Shown in pieces: positions 55,103-64,000 of a stretch of DNA of 64,000 nucleotides. The DNA is from Caenibius tardaugens NBRC 16725. Its GTDB lineage: Bacteria > Pseudomonadota > Alphaproteobacteria > Sphingomonadales > Sphingomonadaceae. The stretch lies in NCBI RefSeq assembly GCF_003860345.1, contig NZ_CP034179.1:372001-436000 (forward strand), written 5' to 3'. The position numbers were made by a program, and so were the translations under genes. A model generated the notes under the pieces. It had not been told where the DNA came from, did not search any database, and was given only the letters and a program-made list of their open reading frames with translations. The first letter of the stretch is position 1. The number at the start of each line of letters is the position of its first letter.

Positions 55103-56165
55103 CCATCGCGGCAAGGCGCTTGGCCTCGTCCTCGGCGGTCAGCGCATCGATCAGTTCGCCCAATCCCTGCCCTTCCAGTACTTCGGGCAATTTGTGCAGC
55201 GTCAGCCCGATCCGGTGATCGGTAACCCGCCCTTGCGGGAAATTGTACGTGCGGATGCGTTCGGAACGATCGCCCGAACCGACCATCGCCTTGCGCGCTT
55301 CCGCTTCGGCACCATGGGCTTCGGCGCGCTTGAGATCGAAAATGCGCGTGCGCAGAACCTGCATCGCCTTCGCGCGGTTCTTGTGCTGGCTCCGTTCGTC
55401 CTGTTGGGTCACCACGATACCGGTGGGCAAATGGGTGATGCGGACAGCGGAATCGGTTGTATTAACGTGCTGCCCGCCTGCGCCGGATGCACGATAAATG
55501 TCGATTTTCAGATCCTTATCATCGATCTGCACATCCACTTCATCGGGTTCAGGCAAGACGGCGACCGTCGCTGCGGATGTGTGGATGCGCCCGCCGCTTT
55601 CCGTCACCGGCACCCGCTGCACGCGGTGGACCCCGCTTTCGAACTTGAGCCTGGCGAACACACCAGAACCCGCAACGTTCGCGATCACTTCCTTGAATCC
55701 GCCGATATCCGAGGCGTTGACGCTGATGGTTTCCACCCGCCAGCCCTGCTCCGCCGCATACCGTTCGTACATGCGGAACAGATCGGCCGCGAACAGCGCG
55801 GCTTCATCGCCGCCAGTTCCCGCCCGAATTTCGAGCATGGCCGGGCGCGCATCGGCGGAATCGCGCGGCAGCATGGCAATGGCGAGGCGCCGTTCCGCCT
55901 CCGGCAATTCGCTGCGCAGGCGGGTGATTTCTTCCTCGGCCAGCGCCTTCATATCCGGATCGGCATCGTCCAGCGACTCGAGTTCAGCCAGTTCCCCCCG
56001 CATGGTCCGCACTTCTTCGGCGACCCGGGCGACTGGCTCCAGTTCCGCATAGTCGCGACTCGCGTTCACGAAAGCCTCGCCCTCCAGCGTCCCTGATGCC
56101 AGCCGCGCCTCCAACTCCGCAAATCGCGCGGCAAGCTGGGCCAGGCGCTCGTCAGGAATGCTCAT
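55095..56165 (-). CDS. prfA: Peptide chain release factor 1
   Basis: Protein of 356 aa. It terminates translation at UAA and UAG. The GGQ motif is at 230-232 and the anticodon-like P-V-T tripeptide at 186-188 marks it as RF1. Its ATG overlaps the hisS stop (ATGA), and its end overlaps prmC. Confidence 0.97.
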   Translation of the reverse strand: MSIPDERLAQLAARFAELEARLASGTLEGEAFVNASRDYAELEPVARVAEEVRTMRGELAELESLDDADPDMKALAEEEITRLRSELPEAERRLAIAMLPRDSADARPAMLEIRAGTGGDEAALFAADLFRMYERYAAEQGWRVETISVNASDIGGFKEVIANVAGSGVFARLKFESGVHRVQRVPVTESGGRIHTSAATVAVLPEPDEVDVQIDDKDLKIDIYRASGAGGQHVNTTDSAVRITHLPTGIVVTQQDERSQHKNRAKAMQVLRTRIFDLKRAEAHGAEAEARKAMVGSGDRSERIRTYNFPQGRVTDHRIGLTLHKLPEVLEGQGLGELIDALTAEDEAKRLAAMGD

Positions 56166-57400
56166 TGCAGCAGGTCTTCGAAAACCTGTTCCGTCGCCAC
56201 ATAGACCGGCGCTTCGGCGGAACCGCGCAAATTCACCGCAGGCTGGCCATCGCGCATCGCAATCGCGGCCAGCGCCGTGGCATTCACTTTCACCGCCTTG
56301 TCAAACCGCTTCTTGGGTGAACCGCTGGCGATCATGTCAGCCGACAGCCCGGCCCTGCGCAAGGCAGCGAGCGCACGAATGCCAAATTGCAGCGCGGCAT
56401 CATCCTCGATCGCGAGAATCACGTCCAGCGCGGGCTCGGCCACGTCGGTCAACAGCATCGCCAGCCGTTCGATCCCCGCAGCCCAGCCTACCGCTGGCGT
56501 AGGCGGACCGCCCAGCGCCTCGATCAGCCCATCATAGCGGCCACCGCCCAGCACCGTGCCCTGCGCGCCAAGCCGGTCGGTGACAAATTCGAAAGCGGTA
56601 TGGCGATAGTAATCCAGCCCGCGCACCAGCGCCGGTGCGCGCGTCCAGGCGACGCCGGCCGCATCCAGCCCGCTGGTAACCGTGCCGAAGAAATCCTGCG
56701 CTTCGGCAGAGAGATACGCATCGATCCTGGGAGCATCGGCCGTGAACGGCTTGTCGCGTGGATCTTTGGAATCAAGAATTCGCAGCGGATTGCGCTCCAG
56801 CCGGTCCTGGCTGTCTTCCGACAGATCGGCCCGATGTGCGCGGAAATACTCGACCAGCGCGGCACGCCATGCCTCACGGCTGTCGGCATCGCCCAGCGTG
56901 TTGAGCTGCAAGGTCACGCCATCGGCAATGCCGAGATCGTGCAACAGATGATCCGCCATAACCAGCAGCTCGATATCGGCCTGCGGTTCGGCAGAGCCGA
57001 TCACTTCGGCATCGATCTGGTGAAACTGGCGATAACGCCCCTTCTGCGGGCGTTCATAACGGAACAGCGGGCCGTGAGTCGCCACCTTGACCGGGGCATA
57101 TTGCTGCCAGCCATCCGTCAGATAGGCGCGGGCGATGCCGGCGGTGAATTCGGGCCGCAGCGTCAGCGATTCGCCGCCACGATCGTCGAAAGAATACATC
57201 TCTTTCGACACGACATCCGTGGTTTCACCCAGGGAGCGGGAAAAAACAGCCGTCTTTTCAAAGACCGGCATCTCGACTCTGCGGAACCTGTAGAGCCGGC
57301 GCAGGCGTTCGAACGCTTCCACCACGCGGGTGAAGGCTTCGGCCTCCGCGCCAAAAATATCCTGAGTTCCCCGGATTGCTTGCGGTGTCTGTGTTGCCAT
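56162..57400 (-). CDS. hisS: Histidyl-tRNA synthetase
   Basis: Class II synthetase of 412 aa. Motif 2 ([21 protein letters not shown]) and the histidine-specific [16 protein letters not shown] and GGGRYDGL blocks are present, with a C-terminal anticodon-binding domain (about 320-410). The ATG at 57400 starts [17 protein letters not shown], the usual family N-terminus; the frame stays open for 51 more codons. It is the first gene of hisS-prfA-prmC and divergent from ppa. Confidence 0.97.
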   Translation of the reverse strand: MATQTPQAIRGTQDIFGAEAEAFTRVVEAFERLRRLYRFRRVEMPVFEKTAVFSRSLGETTDVVSKEMYSFDDRGGESLTLRPEFTAGIARAYLTDGWQQYAPVKVATHGPLFRYERPQKGRYRQFHQIDAEVIGSAEPQADIELLVMADHLLHDLGIADGVTLQLNTLGDADSREAWRAALVEYFRAHRADLSEDSQDRLERNPLRILDSKDPRDKPFTADAPRIDAYLSAEAQDFFGTVTSGLDAAGVAWTRAPALVRGLDYYRHTAFEFVTDRLGAQGTVLGGGRYDGLIEALGGPPTPAVGWAAGIERLAMLLTDVAEPALDVILAIEDDAALQFGIRALAALRRAGLSADMIASGSPKKRFDKAVKVNATALAAIAMRDGQPAVNLRGSAEAPVYVATEQVFEDLLQ

Positions 57401-57585
57401 AATGGCGCGGCGATTAGGGCCATCCCTGCCGTTCCGCAATCCTTGAGCGCGTTCGGCAAACCGCAAGACCATGCAACAGAAACAGTTTCCCGTTTCCCCA
57501 TGCACCAATTTGGGCTTGGCGCTCCTCCGGTGCGGCGCTAGAGGCCGCGCCACTCCCTATCCCAATGCGAACATGAAGGCATGAT

Positions 57586-58125
57586 ATGCGCATCGACCTG
57601 ATTCCTGCGGGCGACAACCCGCCCGAAAGCCTGAACGTCATCATCGAAGTGCCCGCTGGCGGCGAACCGGTGAAGTATGAATTCGACAAGGAATCGGGCG
57701 CGCTCTTCGTCGACCGCATCCTGCACACGCCCATGCGCTACCCTGCGAACTACGGTTTCATTCCGCACACCCTGTCGCCCGATGGCGATCCGCTGGATGC
57801 ATTGGTGATCTCGCGTTCGCCGTTCATTCCGGGCTGCGTGGTGCGCGCACGGCCGATTGGCGTGCTCAATCTCGAAGACGAACATGGCGGCGATGAAAAG
57901 CTGATCTGCGTTCCCGTCGACACCACGTTCCCCTACTACTCGGACGTGGGTGAACGGCAGGACCTGCCCTCGATCGTGCTGCAGCAGATCGAGCACTTCT
58001 TCACCCACTACAAGGATCTTGAAAAGGAAAAGTGGGTGCGCGTCGGCCAGTGGGGCGATGCGGCGGAAGCCCGCCAGGTCGTGGTCGAGGCGCTGGAACG
58101 CGCCAAGGCTGAAAAAGCGGTCTGA
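57586..58125 (+). CDS. ppa: Inorganic pyrophosphatase
   Basis: Type I soluble pyrophosphatase of 179 aa. The metal-binding DGDPLD motif is at 66-71, after YGFIPHTL. It hydrolyses pyrophosphate from biosynthetic reactions, such as tRNA charging by the divergent hisS product. A hairpin follows before pmbA. Confidence 0.97.
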   Translation: MRIDLIPAGDNPPESLNVIIEVPAGGEPVKYEFDKESGALFVDRILHTPMRYPANYGFIPHTLSPDGDPLDALVISRSPFIPGCVVRARPIGVLNLEDEHGGDEKLICVPVDTTFPYYSDVGERQDLPSIVLQQIEHFFTHYKDLEKEKWVRVGQWGDAAEARQVVVEALERAKAEKAV

Positions 58126-58135
58126 TAATATTGCA

Positions 58136-58172
58136 GATCCTTGCGGGCGGCCACGGGCTGCTCGCAAGGATC
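58136..58172. terminator. Hairpin between convergent ppa and pmbA
   Basis: GATCCTTGCG (58136-58145) pairs perfectly with CGCAAGGATC (58163-58172), 10 bp, with no U-tract. Confidence 0.45.
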
Positions 58173-58191
58173 GCCTTACGGGGAATTGTGA

Positions 58192-59538
58192 TCAGTCCCC
58201 TGCGATCGTCATCCCGTCGATCCGCACTGTCGGCGCATTCATGCCCCGATGCATTTCCAGATCATTGGCCGGAATCATCGCGGCGAACATATCCAACAGA
58301 TTGCCCGCGATCGTGAATTCGGCGACCGGCCCCGCCAGTGCGCCGTCAACGATACGGAAACCCGACGCCCCACGGCTATAGTCGCCCGTCACGCCGTTGA
58401 CGCCATGGCCGAAGAGTTCGGTCACATAGACGCCATCCGATACATCCGACATCAGATCGTCAGGGCTGGCCGTACCTGCCGCGAGATGGACGTTGCTGAC
58501 CGAAATACCCGGGCCACCACCCGCGCCACGCACGGCATGGCCGGTCGGTAGAATGCCCAGTTGCCGGGCTGACGCACTGTCCGCCAGCCAACCGGTGATC
58601 TTTCCGCCTTCGACCAGGGTCCGCGCCGCAGTTGGCAAGCCTTCGCCATCGAAAGGCCGCGAACGCAGCCCGCGCAAACGATGGGGATCGTCCAGAATCA
58701 CAATTGAGGAATCGAACAGGGTGTCGTCCAGCCGGTCGAGCAGAAAACTGGAACGGCGCGCGATCGACGCACCCGACATCGCACCCACCAGATGCCCCAG
58801 CAATCCGTTGCTGACTCGCGGCGAAAAGACCACGGGCATGACCTTGCTGGGCAAACGGCCCGGTTCCAGCCGTGCGACCGCGCGTTCCCCCGCCAGCCGT
58901 CCGATGTCTGCGGGCGGCAGAAGATCGGTCGCGTGGCGGGCCTGCCGCCAGGCATAATCGCGCTGCATTCCGCTGCCCGTCCCGGCGACAACGCTGGCGC
59001 TGATGCTGTGGCTCGTGGCGGCATACCCGCCCGAGAAACCATCGCTCGTTGCCAGCGCGACAACGCTACGCCCGAAACCCGCACTCCCCCCTTCGCTGTT
59101 GGTGACCCCCTGCACCGCACGCGCCGCATCTTCGGCTTCCTGCGCCATGGCGCGCAATTGCTGCGGCGTGGGTTCTGAGGAATCTTCCAGATCGAGATCG
59201 GCGAAGGGCCCGCGCGCCAGCATATCCCTCGGGGCCAGACCGGCAAACTGGTCTTCCGTTGCGGCCCGGGCCATATCGACCGCGCGTTCGGCAAGCGCGC
59301 TTAACGCCGCATCGCTGAGATCAGAGGCATGAATCGATGCCGAACGCTGCCCGACAAAGACGCGGAGTCCGGCTGCTTCGCTTTCCGAGCGTTCGACATC
59401 TTCCAGCGCGCCCAGCCGGACCTGGACCCCTTCCGACATGTCACCGATTGCCACGGCATCGGCGGCATCGGCCCCGAAACGCTGCGCAAACGCAATCAGC
59501 GTGGCGCAACGCTCTTCGGCGCGGGACATATCGAACAT
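58192..59538 (-). CDS. pmbA: TldE/PmbA family protein
   Basis: Protein of 448 aa. TldE (PmbA) partners with TldD in a protease that matures microcin-type peptides and CcdA. As expected for TldE, the HExxH of TldD is absent. The family blocks GRSVVALATSDGF, LGHLVGAMSGASIARRSSFL and FGHGVNGVTGDYSRGASGF are present. The ATG at 59538 follows AAAGGG. tldD is not in this window. It is transcribed after the small membrane protein gene, 45 nt away. Confidence 0.93.
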   Translation of the reverse strand: MFDMSRAEERCATLIAFAQRFGADAADAVAIGDMSEGVQVRLGALEDVERSESEAAGLRVFVGQRSASIHASDLSDAALSALAERAVDMARAATEDQFAGLAPRDMLARGPFADLDLEDSSEPTPQQLRAMAQEAEDAARAVQGVTNSEGGSAGFGRSVVALATSDGFSGGYAATSHSISASVVAGTGSGMQRDYAWRQARHATDLLPPADIGRLAGERAVARLEPGRLPSKVMPVVFSPRVSNGLLGHLVGAMSGASIARRSSFLLDRLDDTLFDSSIVILDDPHRLRGLRSRPFDGEGLPTAARTLVEGGKITGWLADSASARQLGILPTGHAVRGAGGGPGISVSNVHLAAGTASPDDLMSDVSDGVYVTELFGHGVNGVTGDYSRGASGFRIVDGALAGPVAEFTIAGNLLDMFAAMIPANDLEMHRGMNAPTVRIDGMTIAGD

Positions 59539-59583
59539 GGGAACCCTTTCGCGAATGATCTTTCGCAAACGGGCCTCGCCCGA

Positions 59584-59976
59584 TCAGAGGAGCGCGTCAA
59601 GCGCCTTCAACAAAAGCGTCAGCATGAAAGGCAGACCGAGCGCCAGCCCCCAGATCAACCGACGATCCCGGCGATAGGCCGGTTCCAGCACCGGATTGGA
59701 CGCTTCGCCATCGCTGAGCCGTTCCCATTGCTTTTCCAGAGCGCGGAAGCCCGGCAGCACCGCAACGACCAGCAATGTCAACGCCAGATAGGGAAGAATG
59801 GACCCGCCCGTGCCCTTGAGCACTGCCACGGTCATGAAAATCTGCAGTCCGGTATAAACCCACAAGGCATAAGCGACATTGTCACTCATTCCACGACGCC
59901 AATCGCGCGGCTTGCCCCCCTCTGCCGAAATCGCACCGGATTTCGGCCTGCCCACCTTGGGCAAAGCTCCTGCCAT
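59584..59976 (-). CDS. Small membrane protein of unknown function
   Basis: Protein of 130 aa. A polar N-terminus (about 30 residues) is followed by three hydrophobic helices, near 34-53, 59-77 and 107-125. The helices frame a charged loop LEKQWERLSDGEAS. GGAGAGGTTGC lies before the ATG, a good ribosome site. I recognise no family. It probably shares a transcript with pmbA. Confidence 0.7.
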   Translation of the reverse strand: MAGALPKVGRPKSGAISAEGGKPRDWRRGMSDNVAYALWVYTGLQIFMTVAVLKGTGGSILPYLALTLLVVAVLPGFRALEKQWERLSDGEASNPVLEPAYRRDRRLIWGLALGLPFMLTLLLKALDALL

Positions 59977-60180
59977 GCAACCTCTCCATCATCCCGGCGG
60001 CTTGGTGCCCCCTGTTTCTGTACAGACTATATTCATGGCTTGGCCTCGTTATCAAGCCCGCTGAACGATTTCCTCGCTACGTCCGCAATATCGCCTGTCG
60101 GAATATGCCATGCAGGAATCCTGCCAAGTTGTGGACGGCAGGGGTTTTCTGCAGGCGATCACGTGGTAAAGCATCATCGC

Positions 60181-60972
60181 ATGAACGTATTGGACACTCC
60201 CCCGATGGGCGAAACCGGCGAAAACGCCCACACGCGCGCTGTCCTGCCCGAGGGCGGACTGGAAGTGATTTCGATCGCCAAGAGTTATGACAAGCGCGCG
60301 GTGCTGACAGATATCTCGCTTTCTGTCGCCAAGGGCGAAGTTCTGGGGCTGCTCGGCCCCAACGGTGCGGGCAAGACCACCTGTTTCTATTCGATCATGG
60401 GGCTGGTGAAACCTGATTCGGGTCGCATCCTGATGGACGGCGTCGATGTCACCCATCTCCCCATGTACCGGCGCGCCATTCTCGGGCTCGGTTATCTTCC
60501 GCAGGAAACCTCGATTTTTCGCGGAATGACGGTGGAACAGAACATCAATAGCGTCCTTGAAATGGCAGAGCCCAACAAGGATGTGCGCGCTTCCGAACTG
60601 GAGCGTCTGCTCGAAGAATTCGGGCTTACGCGCCTGCGCGAAAGCCCTGCGATGGCCCTCTCGGGCGGCGAAAGGCGGCGTTGCGAAATTGCACGCGCGC
60701 TGGCGGCCAAGCCTTCGATCATGCTGCTGGACGAACCGTTCGCCGGGATCGACCCCCTGTCCATTGCCGATATTCGCCACCTCGTCATCGACCTCAAGGA
60801 ACGGGGTATCGGGGTGCTAATTACCGACCATAACGTGCGCGAAACGTTGGATATCGTGGACCGTGCCTGCATCATCTATGGCGGGCAGGTTCTGTTCGCG
60901 GGCAGCCCGGAAGACCTTGTCGCCGATGAAAACGTGCGCCGTCTCTATCTGGGTGAGAACTTCACATTATGA
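60181..60972 (+). CDS. lptB: LPS export ABC transporter ATPase
   Basis: ABC ATPase of 263 aa. Walker A GPNGAGKTT (59-67), signature LSGGE (160-164), Walker B MLLDEPFAG (181-189) and the late H of TDHNVRET are all present. Spacing and sequence (YLPQETSIFRGMTVEQNI) mark LptB, which powers lipopolysaccharide transport with LptF and LptG. ATG 60181 is used; the ribosome site is weak. rpoN follows, the common alphaproteobacterial order, but lptC and lptA are not adjacent here. Confidence 0.95.
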   Translation: MNVLDTPPMGETGENAHTRAVLPEGGLEVISIAKSYDKRAVLTDISLSVAKGEVLGLLGPNGAGKTTCFYSIMGLVKPDSGRILMDGVDVTHLPMYRRAILGLGYLPQETSIFRGMTVEQNINSVLEMAEPNKDVRASELERLLEEFGLTRLRESPAMALSGGERRRCEIARALAAKPSIMLLDEPFAGIDPLSIADIRHLVIDLKERGIGVLITDHNVRETLDIVDRACIIYGGQVLFAGSPEDLVADENVRRLYLGENFTL

Positions 60973-61062
60973 TCCCTTCCCCTCGTGCGGCACGGTCACG
61001 GGGGACAAGGCCATGACTGGTACGAGCCTGCCCTTCAGGCAACGATCTGAAGGCACCGGCTG

Positions 61063-62544
61063 ATGGCCCTGGGACCCAGACTCGATATTCGGCAGTCGCA
61101 GCAACTGGTGATGACCCCCCAGTTGCAACAGGCGATCAAACTGCTGGCGCTTTCCAATCTCGAGATCGAAACCTTTATCGGCGATGCGCTCGAAGCCAAT
61201 CCCCTGCTGGACGTCAGCCAGGACACCGACGTTGCGGACGCGCCGGTTGCAGATGGCCCGGCACGGGAAGAAACCTCAGTCGACGATCTGATCAACGAAG
61301 GCCAGGGGCAGATCGATCAGCCGCTCGACGTTGATCCCGTTGCGCTGGATATCGACCGGGATACCGGCGATGGGGCGCTGTTCGGGACAAGCACCGACAG
61401 TTTCCTGTCGGGCGGTGATGCCCCTGACCTCGACGAGCGGGGCGGTGACGGTATCAGCCTGGTCGAACATCTGACGATGCAACTGGCGGCAGCCACGACG
61501 GACGATCACACGGCGTTCATTGCCATGCACCTGATCGGCCTGCTGGATGAAGCAGGATATCTCCCCGTTTCGATGAACGAAGTGGTCGCCGATCTGGTGA
61601 CTCCCATGGCAGAGGTGAAACGCGCGCTGGCCCTGGTGCAGACGTTCGACCCCACCGGGGTCGGCGCGCGCGATCTGGGTGAATGCCTTGCCTTGCAGGC
61701 AAAAGAAGCCGACCGGTACGACCCGTGCATGGCGCGCCTGCTCGACAATCTCGATCTGCTGGCGAAAGGCAACATCAAGCAGCTCAAGCGGATCTGCGAA
61801 GTCGACGAGGAAGATCTTGCCGACATGGTGGCCGAATTGCGGGCTTACGACCCCAAACCCGGCCTGCGCTTCAGCGATACAACAACCGGCCGCGCCATAG
61901 TGCCTGACATCCTGTTGCGCCCACGGGCCGATGGGGGATGGGACATTGCCCTCAATCAGGCCACGCTGCCCCGGCTCGTCGTCAATCGGGGATATTATCT
62001 CGAATTGCGCAAGAATTGCGATGACAAGGCGTCGCGCGGGTGGCTGAACGAAAAACTCACCGATGCCAACTGGCTGATCAAGGCGCTCGACCAACGGCAG
62101 AAAACCATTCTCAAGGTGACCACCGAGATTGTGAAACAGCAGGACGGTTTCTTCCGGCACGGGGTTTCCGAACTGAAACCACTGACCCTGAAGGCCGTGG
62201 CCGATGCGATCGATATGCATGAATCGACCGTCAGCCGCGTCACCGCCAACAAATATCTTCATTGCCAACGCGGCACATTCGAACTGAAATACTTTTTTAC
62301 AAGCGGGGTCGCCTCTGCCGATGGCGAGGGTTCGGTGTCGGCCGAAGCGGTCAAGGCGCAAATCAAGGCGCTGATCGATGCGGAAGGGCCGAAAGCGATC
62401 CTGTCCGACGATGCCCTGGTCGACCTTCTTCGGCAGAAAGGCTTCGATCTGGCCCGGCGCACAGTGGCCAAATATCGTGAGGCCATGGGTATCGGCAGTT
62501 CGGTCCAGCGACGCCGACAGAAAGCGCTAGAAGCTGTTAGGTAA
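61063..62544 (+). CDS. rpoN: RNA polymerase sigma-54 factor
   Basis: Protein of 493 aa. Region I begins MALGPRLDIRQSQQLVMTPQLQQAIKLL (Gln/Leu-rich, enhancer responsive). An acidic Region II follows, then the core-binding domain and a helix-turn-helix near ADAIDMHESTVSRVT. The RpoN box ARRTVAKYRE is at 464-473. It directs transcription from -24/-12 promoters with enhancer-binding activators. It starts 90 nt after lptB and may be partly co-transcribed. Confidence 0.97.
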   Translation: MALGPRLDIRQSQQLVMTPQLQQAIKLLALSNLEIETFIGDALEANPLLDVSQDTDVADAPVADGPAREETSVDDLINEGQGQIDQPLDVDPVALDIDRDTGDGALFGTSTDSFLSGGDAPDLDERGGDGISLVEHLTMQLAAATTDDHTAFIAMHLIGLLDEAGYLPVSMNEVVADLVTPMAEVKRALALVQTFDPTGVGARDLGECLALQAKEADRYDPCMARLLDNLDLLAKGNIKQLKRICEVDEEDLADMVAELRAYDPKPGLRFSDTTTGRAIVPDILLRPRADGGWDIALNQATLPRLVVNRGYYLELRKNCDDKASRGWLNEKLTDANWLIKALDQRQKTILKVTTEIVKQQDGFFRHGVSELKPLTLKAVADAIDMHESTVSRVTANKYLHCQRGTFELKYFFTSGVASADGEGSVSAEAVKAQIKALIDAEGPKAILSDDALVDLLRQKGFDLARRTVAKYREAMGIGSSVQRRRQKALEAVR

Positions 62545-62746
62545 CCCGCCTTACCCGGCAAAGCGTGGGTAAAACCTTAGAAAAACAAGGTTCCGAGAGT
62601 GTGACAAAAACCGCGCGACTCGTGGATTTAAGCCGGTTTACAACAAATTAACCTTTTCTGTTTAGAACTTCCGTGGTTAATAGCGGTCAACTTCCAATTC
62701 GGGGGAAGCTGCCGACCGGGAATCGGGACTTAATAGGGGGGCACCT

Positions 62747-63442
62747 ATGCGCGTTCTGTTGATTGAAGATGAGCCAACGACCGCGAAGGCGATCGAGCTC
62801 ATGCTGACCGCTGAAGGTTTCAATGTTTATTCTACCGATCTTGGCGAAGAAGGCCTCGATCTGGGCAAACTGTACGATTACGATATCATCCTGCTCGATC
62901 TGAACCTGCCCGACATGCACGGGTACGACGTGCTCAAGAAACTGCGCGTGGCCAAAGTGCAGACACCTGTCCTGATCCTCTCCGGTATCGCCGAAATGGA
63001 TTCCAAGGTGCGCGGGTTCGGTTTTGGTGCGGACGATTACGTGACCAAGCCGTTCCATCGCGACGAAGTCATTGCCCGCATTCATGCCGTGGTTCGCCGT
63101 TCGAAGGGCCATTCGCAATCGGTCATTCGCACCGGCAAGCTTTCGGTCAACCTCGACACCAAGACCGTGGAAGTCATCGGTGCCCGCGTTCACCTGACAG
63201 GCAAGGAATATGCCATGCTGGAGCTTCTCTCGCTCCGCAAAGGCACGACGCTGACCAAGGAAATGTTCCTCAACCACCTCTATGGCGGGATGGACGAACC
63301 CGAACTCAAAATCATCGATGTCTTCATCTGCAAGCTGCGCAAGAAGCTGAGCCTGGCCTGCGACGGTGAAAACTATATCGAGACCGTCTGGGGCCGTGGC
63401 TATGTGCTGCGCGATCCCGAAGACAAGGCCGAAGCGGCCTGA
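62747..63442 (+). CDS. ctrA: Cell-cycle response regulator CtrA
   Basis: OmpR-type regulator of 231 aa. The receiver domain has acidic D8 and phosphoacceptor D51 (LLDLNLPD), with K at YVTKPF. The DNA-binding domain includes [13 protein letters not shown] and [13 protein letters not shown], nearly invariant in CtrA. CtrA controls cell-cycle, motility and pilus genes in alphaproteobacteria by binding TTAA-N7-TTAA. GGGGGG lies before the ATG. The upstream 202 nt is AT-rich with TTAA tetramers at 62628, 62648 and 62677, but none has the right spacing for a full CtrA box. Confidence 0.97.
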   Translation: MRVLLIEDEPTTAKAIELMLTAEGFNVYSTDLGEEGLDLGKLYDYDIILLDLNLPDMHGYDVLKKLRVAKVQTPVLILSGIAEMDSKVRGFGFGADDYVTKPFHRDEVIARIHAVVRRSKGHSQSVIRTGKLSVNLDTKTVEVIGARVHLTGKEYAMLELLSLRKGTTLTKEMFLNHLYGGMDEPELKIIDVFICKLRKKLSLACDGENYIETVWGRGYVLRDPEDKAEAA

Positions 63443-63462
63443 CACAACTTACACGCTCCAGA

Positions 63463-63493
63463 AAAAGGCCCGCTCATCCAGAGCGGGCCTTTT
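63463..63493 (+). terminator. Bidirectional terminator between ctrA and the SDR gene
   Basis: A 13-bp perfect stem (63463-63475 with 63481-63493) has a 5-nt loop and T residues on one side, A residues on the other. It can serve both converging genes. Confidence 0.92.
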
Positions 63494-63531
63494 CGTTTGG
63501 ACCGCCTCAAACAGAGGCAGTTGCAATGCAA

Positions 63532-64000
63532 TCAGCTGTCCGGGCCGAGATCGGGTGCCCAGCCCGCGCCATTGATGTGCGAACCACCATCCGCAAACAG
63601 GGTGTTGCCGGTCAGGTAACGCGCATCTTCACTGGCGAGAAAGAACGCAACGCCTGCGATATCCTGTTCCGGATCGCCCATCCGCCCCATGGGATTGGCC
63701 GCATCCGTCGCAGCCGCCACATCCGGTGTGGCTTCCTTGAACCTGCGGTAAGCTGCGGAAATGGCAGCCGGACAAATGATATTGGCGCAGATGCCATAAC
63801 GCGCCCATTCGCGTGCAGCCGTGCGCGTGTAGGCCCGCAGCGCTTCCTTGCCCGCATTGTAATCGGCCGATCCCATATGCGCATTCACGCCGTTGAGCGA
63901 GGCGATATTAATGATCCGGCCCCAACCCTGACCACGCATGTGCGGCAGCGCGGCTTCCATCGACCATTTCGCGGCATAGAGACACATCTTCATGCTGTTC
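63532..64000 (-). CDS. Short-chain dehydrogenase/reductase, C-terminal part
   Basis: The gene runs off the right edge, so the nucleotide-binding start is missing. About 155 residues are visible. The catalytic Ser lies in IINIASLNG and the YxxxK pair in YNAGKEAL. The end reads YLTGNTLFADGGSHI, the usual SDR C-terminus. This is an NAD(P)-dependent oxidoreductase with unknown substrate. A shared terminator separates it from ctrA. Confidence 0.9.
   Translation of the reverse strand, partial: NSMKMCLYAAKWSMEAALPHMRGQGWGRIINIASLNGVNAHMGSADYNAGKEALRAYTRTAAREWARYGICANIICPAAISAAYRRFKEATPDVAAATDAANPMGRMGDPEQDIAGVAFFLASEDARYLTGNTLFADGGSHINGAGWAPDLGPDS

Noticed and set aside
62545-62746. CtrA autoregulatory box upstream of ctrA
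   Set aside because: TTAA tetramers occur at 62628, 62648 and 62677, but their spacing does not fit TTAA-N7-TTAA. Only half-sites are present.
1-64000. CRISPR array or classic phage-defence system
   Set aside because: No regularly spaced repeats and no Cas, restriction-modification, toxin-antitoxin or known defence genes were seen in any part of the window.

Overview
The window is ordinary, gene-dense, GC-rich chromosome from an alphaproteobacterium. The best guess is Sphingomonadales, of Novosphingobium, Sphingobium or Erythrobacter type. That placement is inference. It rests on a ctrA gene, an ALAS-type hemA, a ScfR/PccR-type regulator beside a propionyl-CoA operon, the lptB-rpoN pair, a DUF4167 gene next to prmC-prfA-hisS, and Flp pilins with the GxxxxEY motif. 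I found no CRISPR array, no intact insertion sequence and no prophage.

Layout. 1-5.5 kb holds the end of a peroxiredoxin gene, folE, two transcription regulators, an exported protein behind an AT-rich promoter, a decayed TonB-dependent receptor fragment, a tRNA-Arg, mutT and two Flp pilin genes. 5.5-13 kb holds an M48 lipoprotein protease, accA, xerD, a large Ala-rich exported protein coupled to a 44-residue membrane peptide, aroK-aroB and csaA. 13-23 kb is a complete propionyl-CoA to succinyl-CoA operon (pccB, mce, an enoyl-CoA hydratase homologue, methylmalonyl-CoA mutase, bioB, pccA, csaA). It diverges from its likely regulator PccR, and TTTGCAAA-like repeats lie between them. 23-36.8 kb is housekeeping: gor, pgi, lepB-rnc-era, topA, two related membrane proteins, dprA, plsY, murI and hemA.

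36.8-43.1 kb is the most distinctive stretch. It has a PAS protein with a degenerate GGDEF domain, a PilZ-XRE fusion protein, and a polyamine cluster (ornithine/lysine decarboxylase, carboxynorspermidine decarboxylase, a small DMT-type membrane protein, carboxyspermidine dehydrogenase). Together these would make spermidine without S-adenosylmethionine decarboxylase. A structured 192-nt leader precedes the decarboxylase. 43-50 kb holds trxB, an alpha/beta hydrolase, a trehalose operon (otsB, GH15, otsA), an isochorismatase-fold protein that lacks the catalytic triad, and a 33-residue membrane peptide.

50-64 kb holds metK, lnt, DUF4167, prmC, prfA, hisS, ppa, pmbA, a small membrane protein, lptB, rpoN and ctrA, then the C-terminal part of a short-chain dehydrogenase that runs off the end. 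Many adjacent genes overlap by 1-10 nt (ATGA, GTGA, TTGA, TGATG, TAATG), which suggests translational coupling. TTG and GTG starts are common. I found no clear novel defence or mobile system. The most promising leads are the PilZ-XRE and degenerate GGDEF pair, the decarboxylase leader RNA, and several unannotated small membrane peptides.
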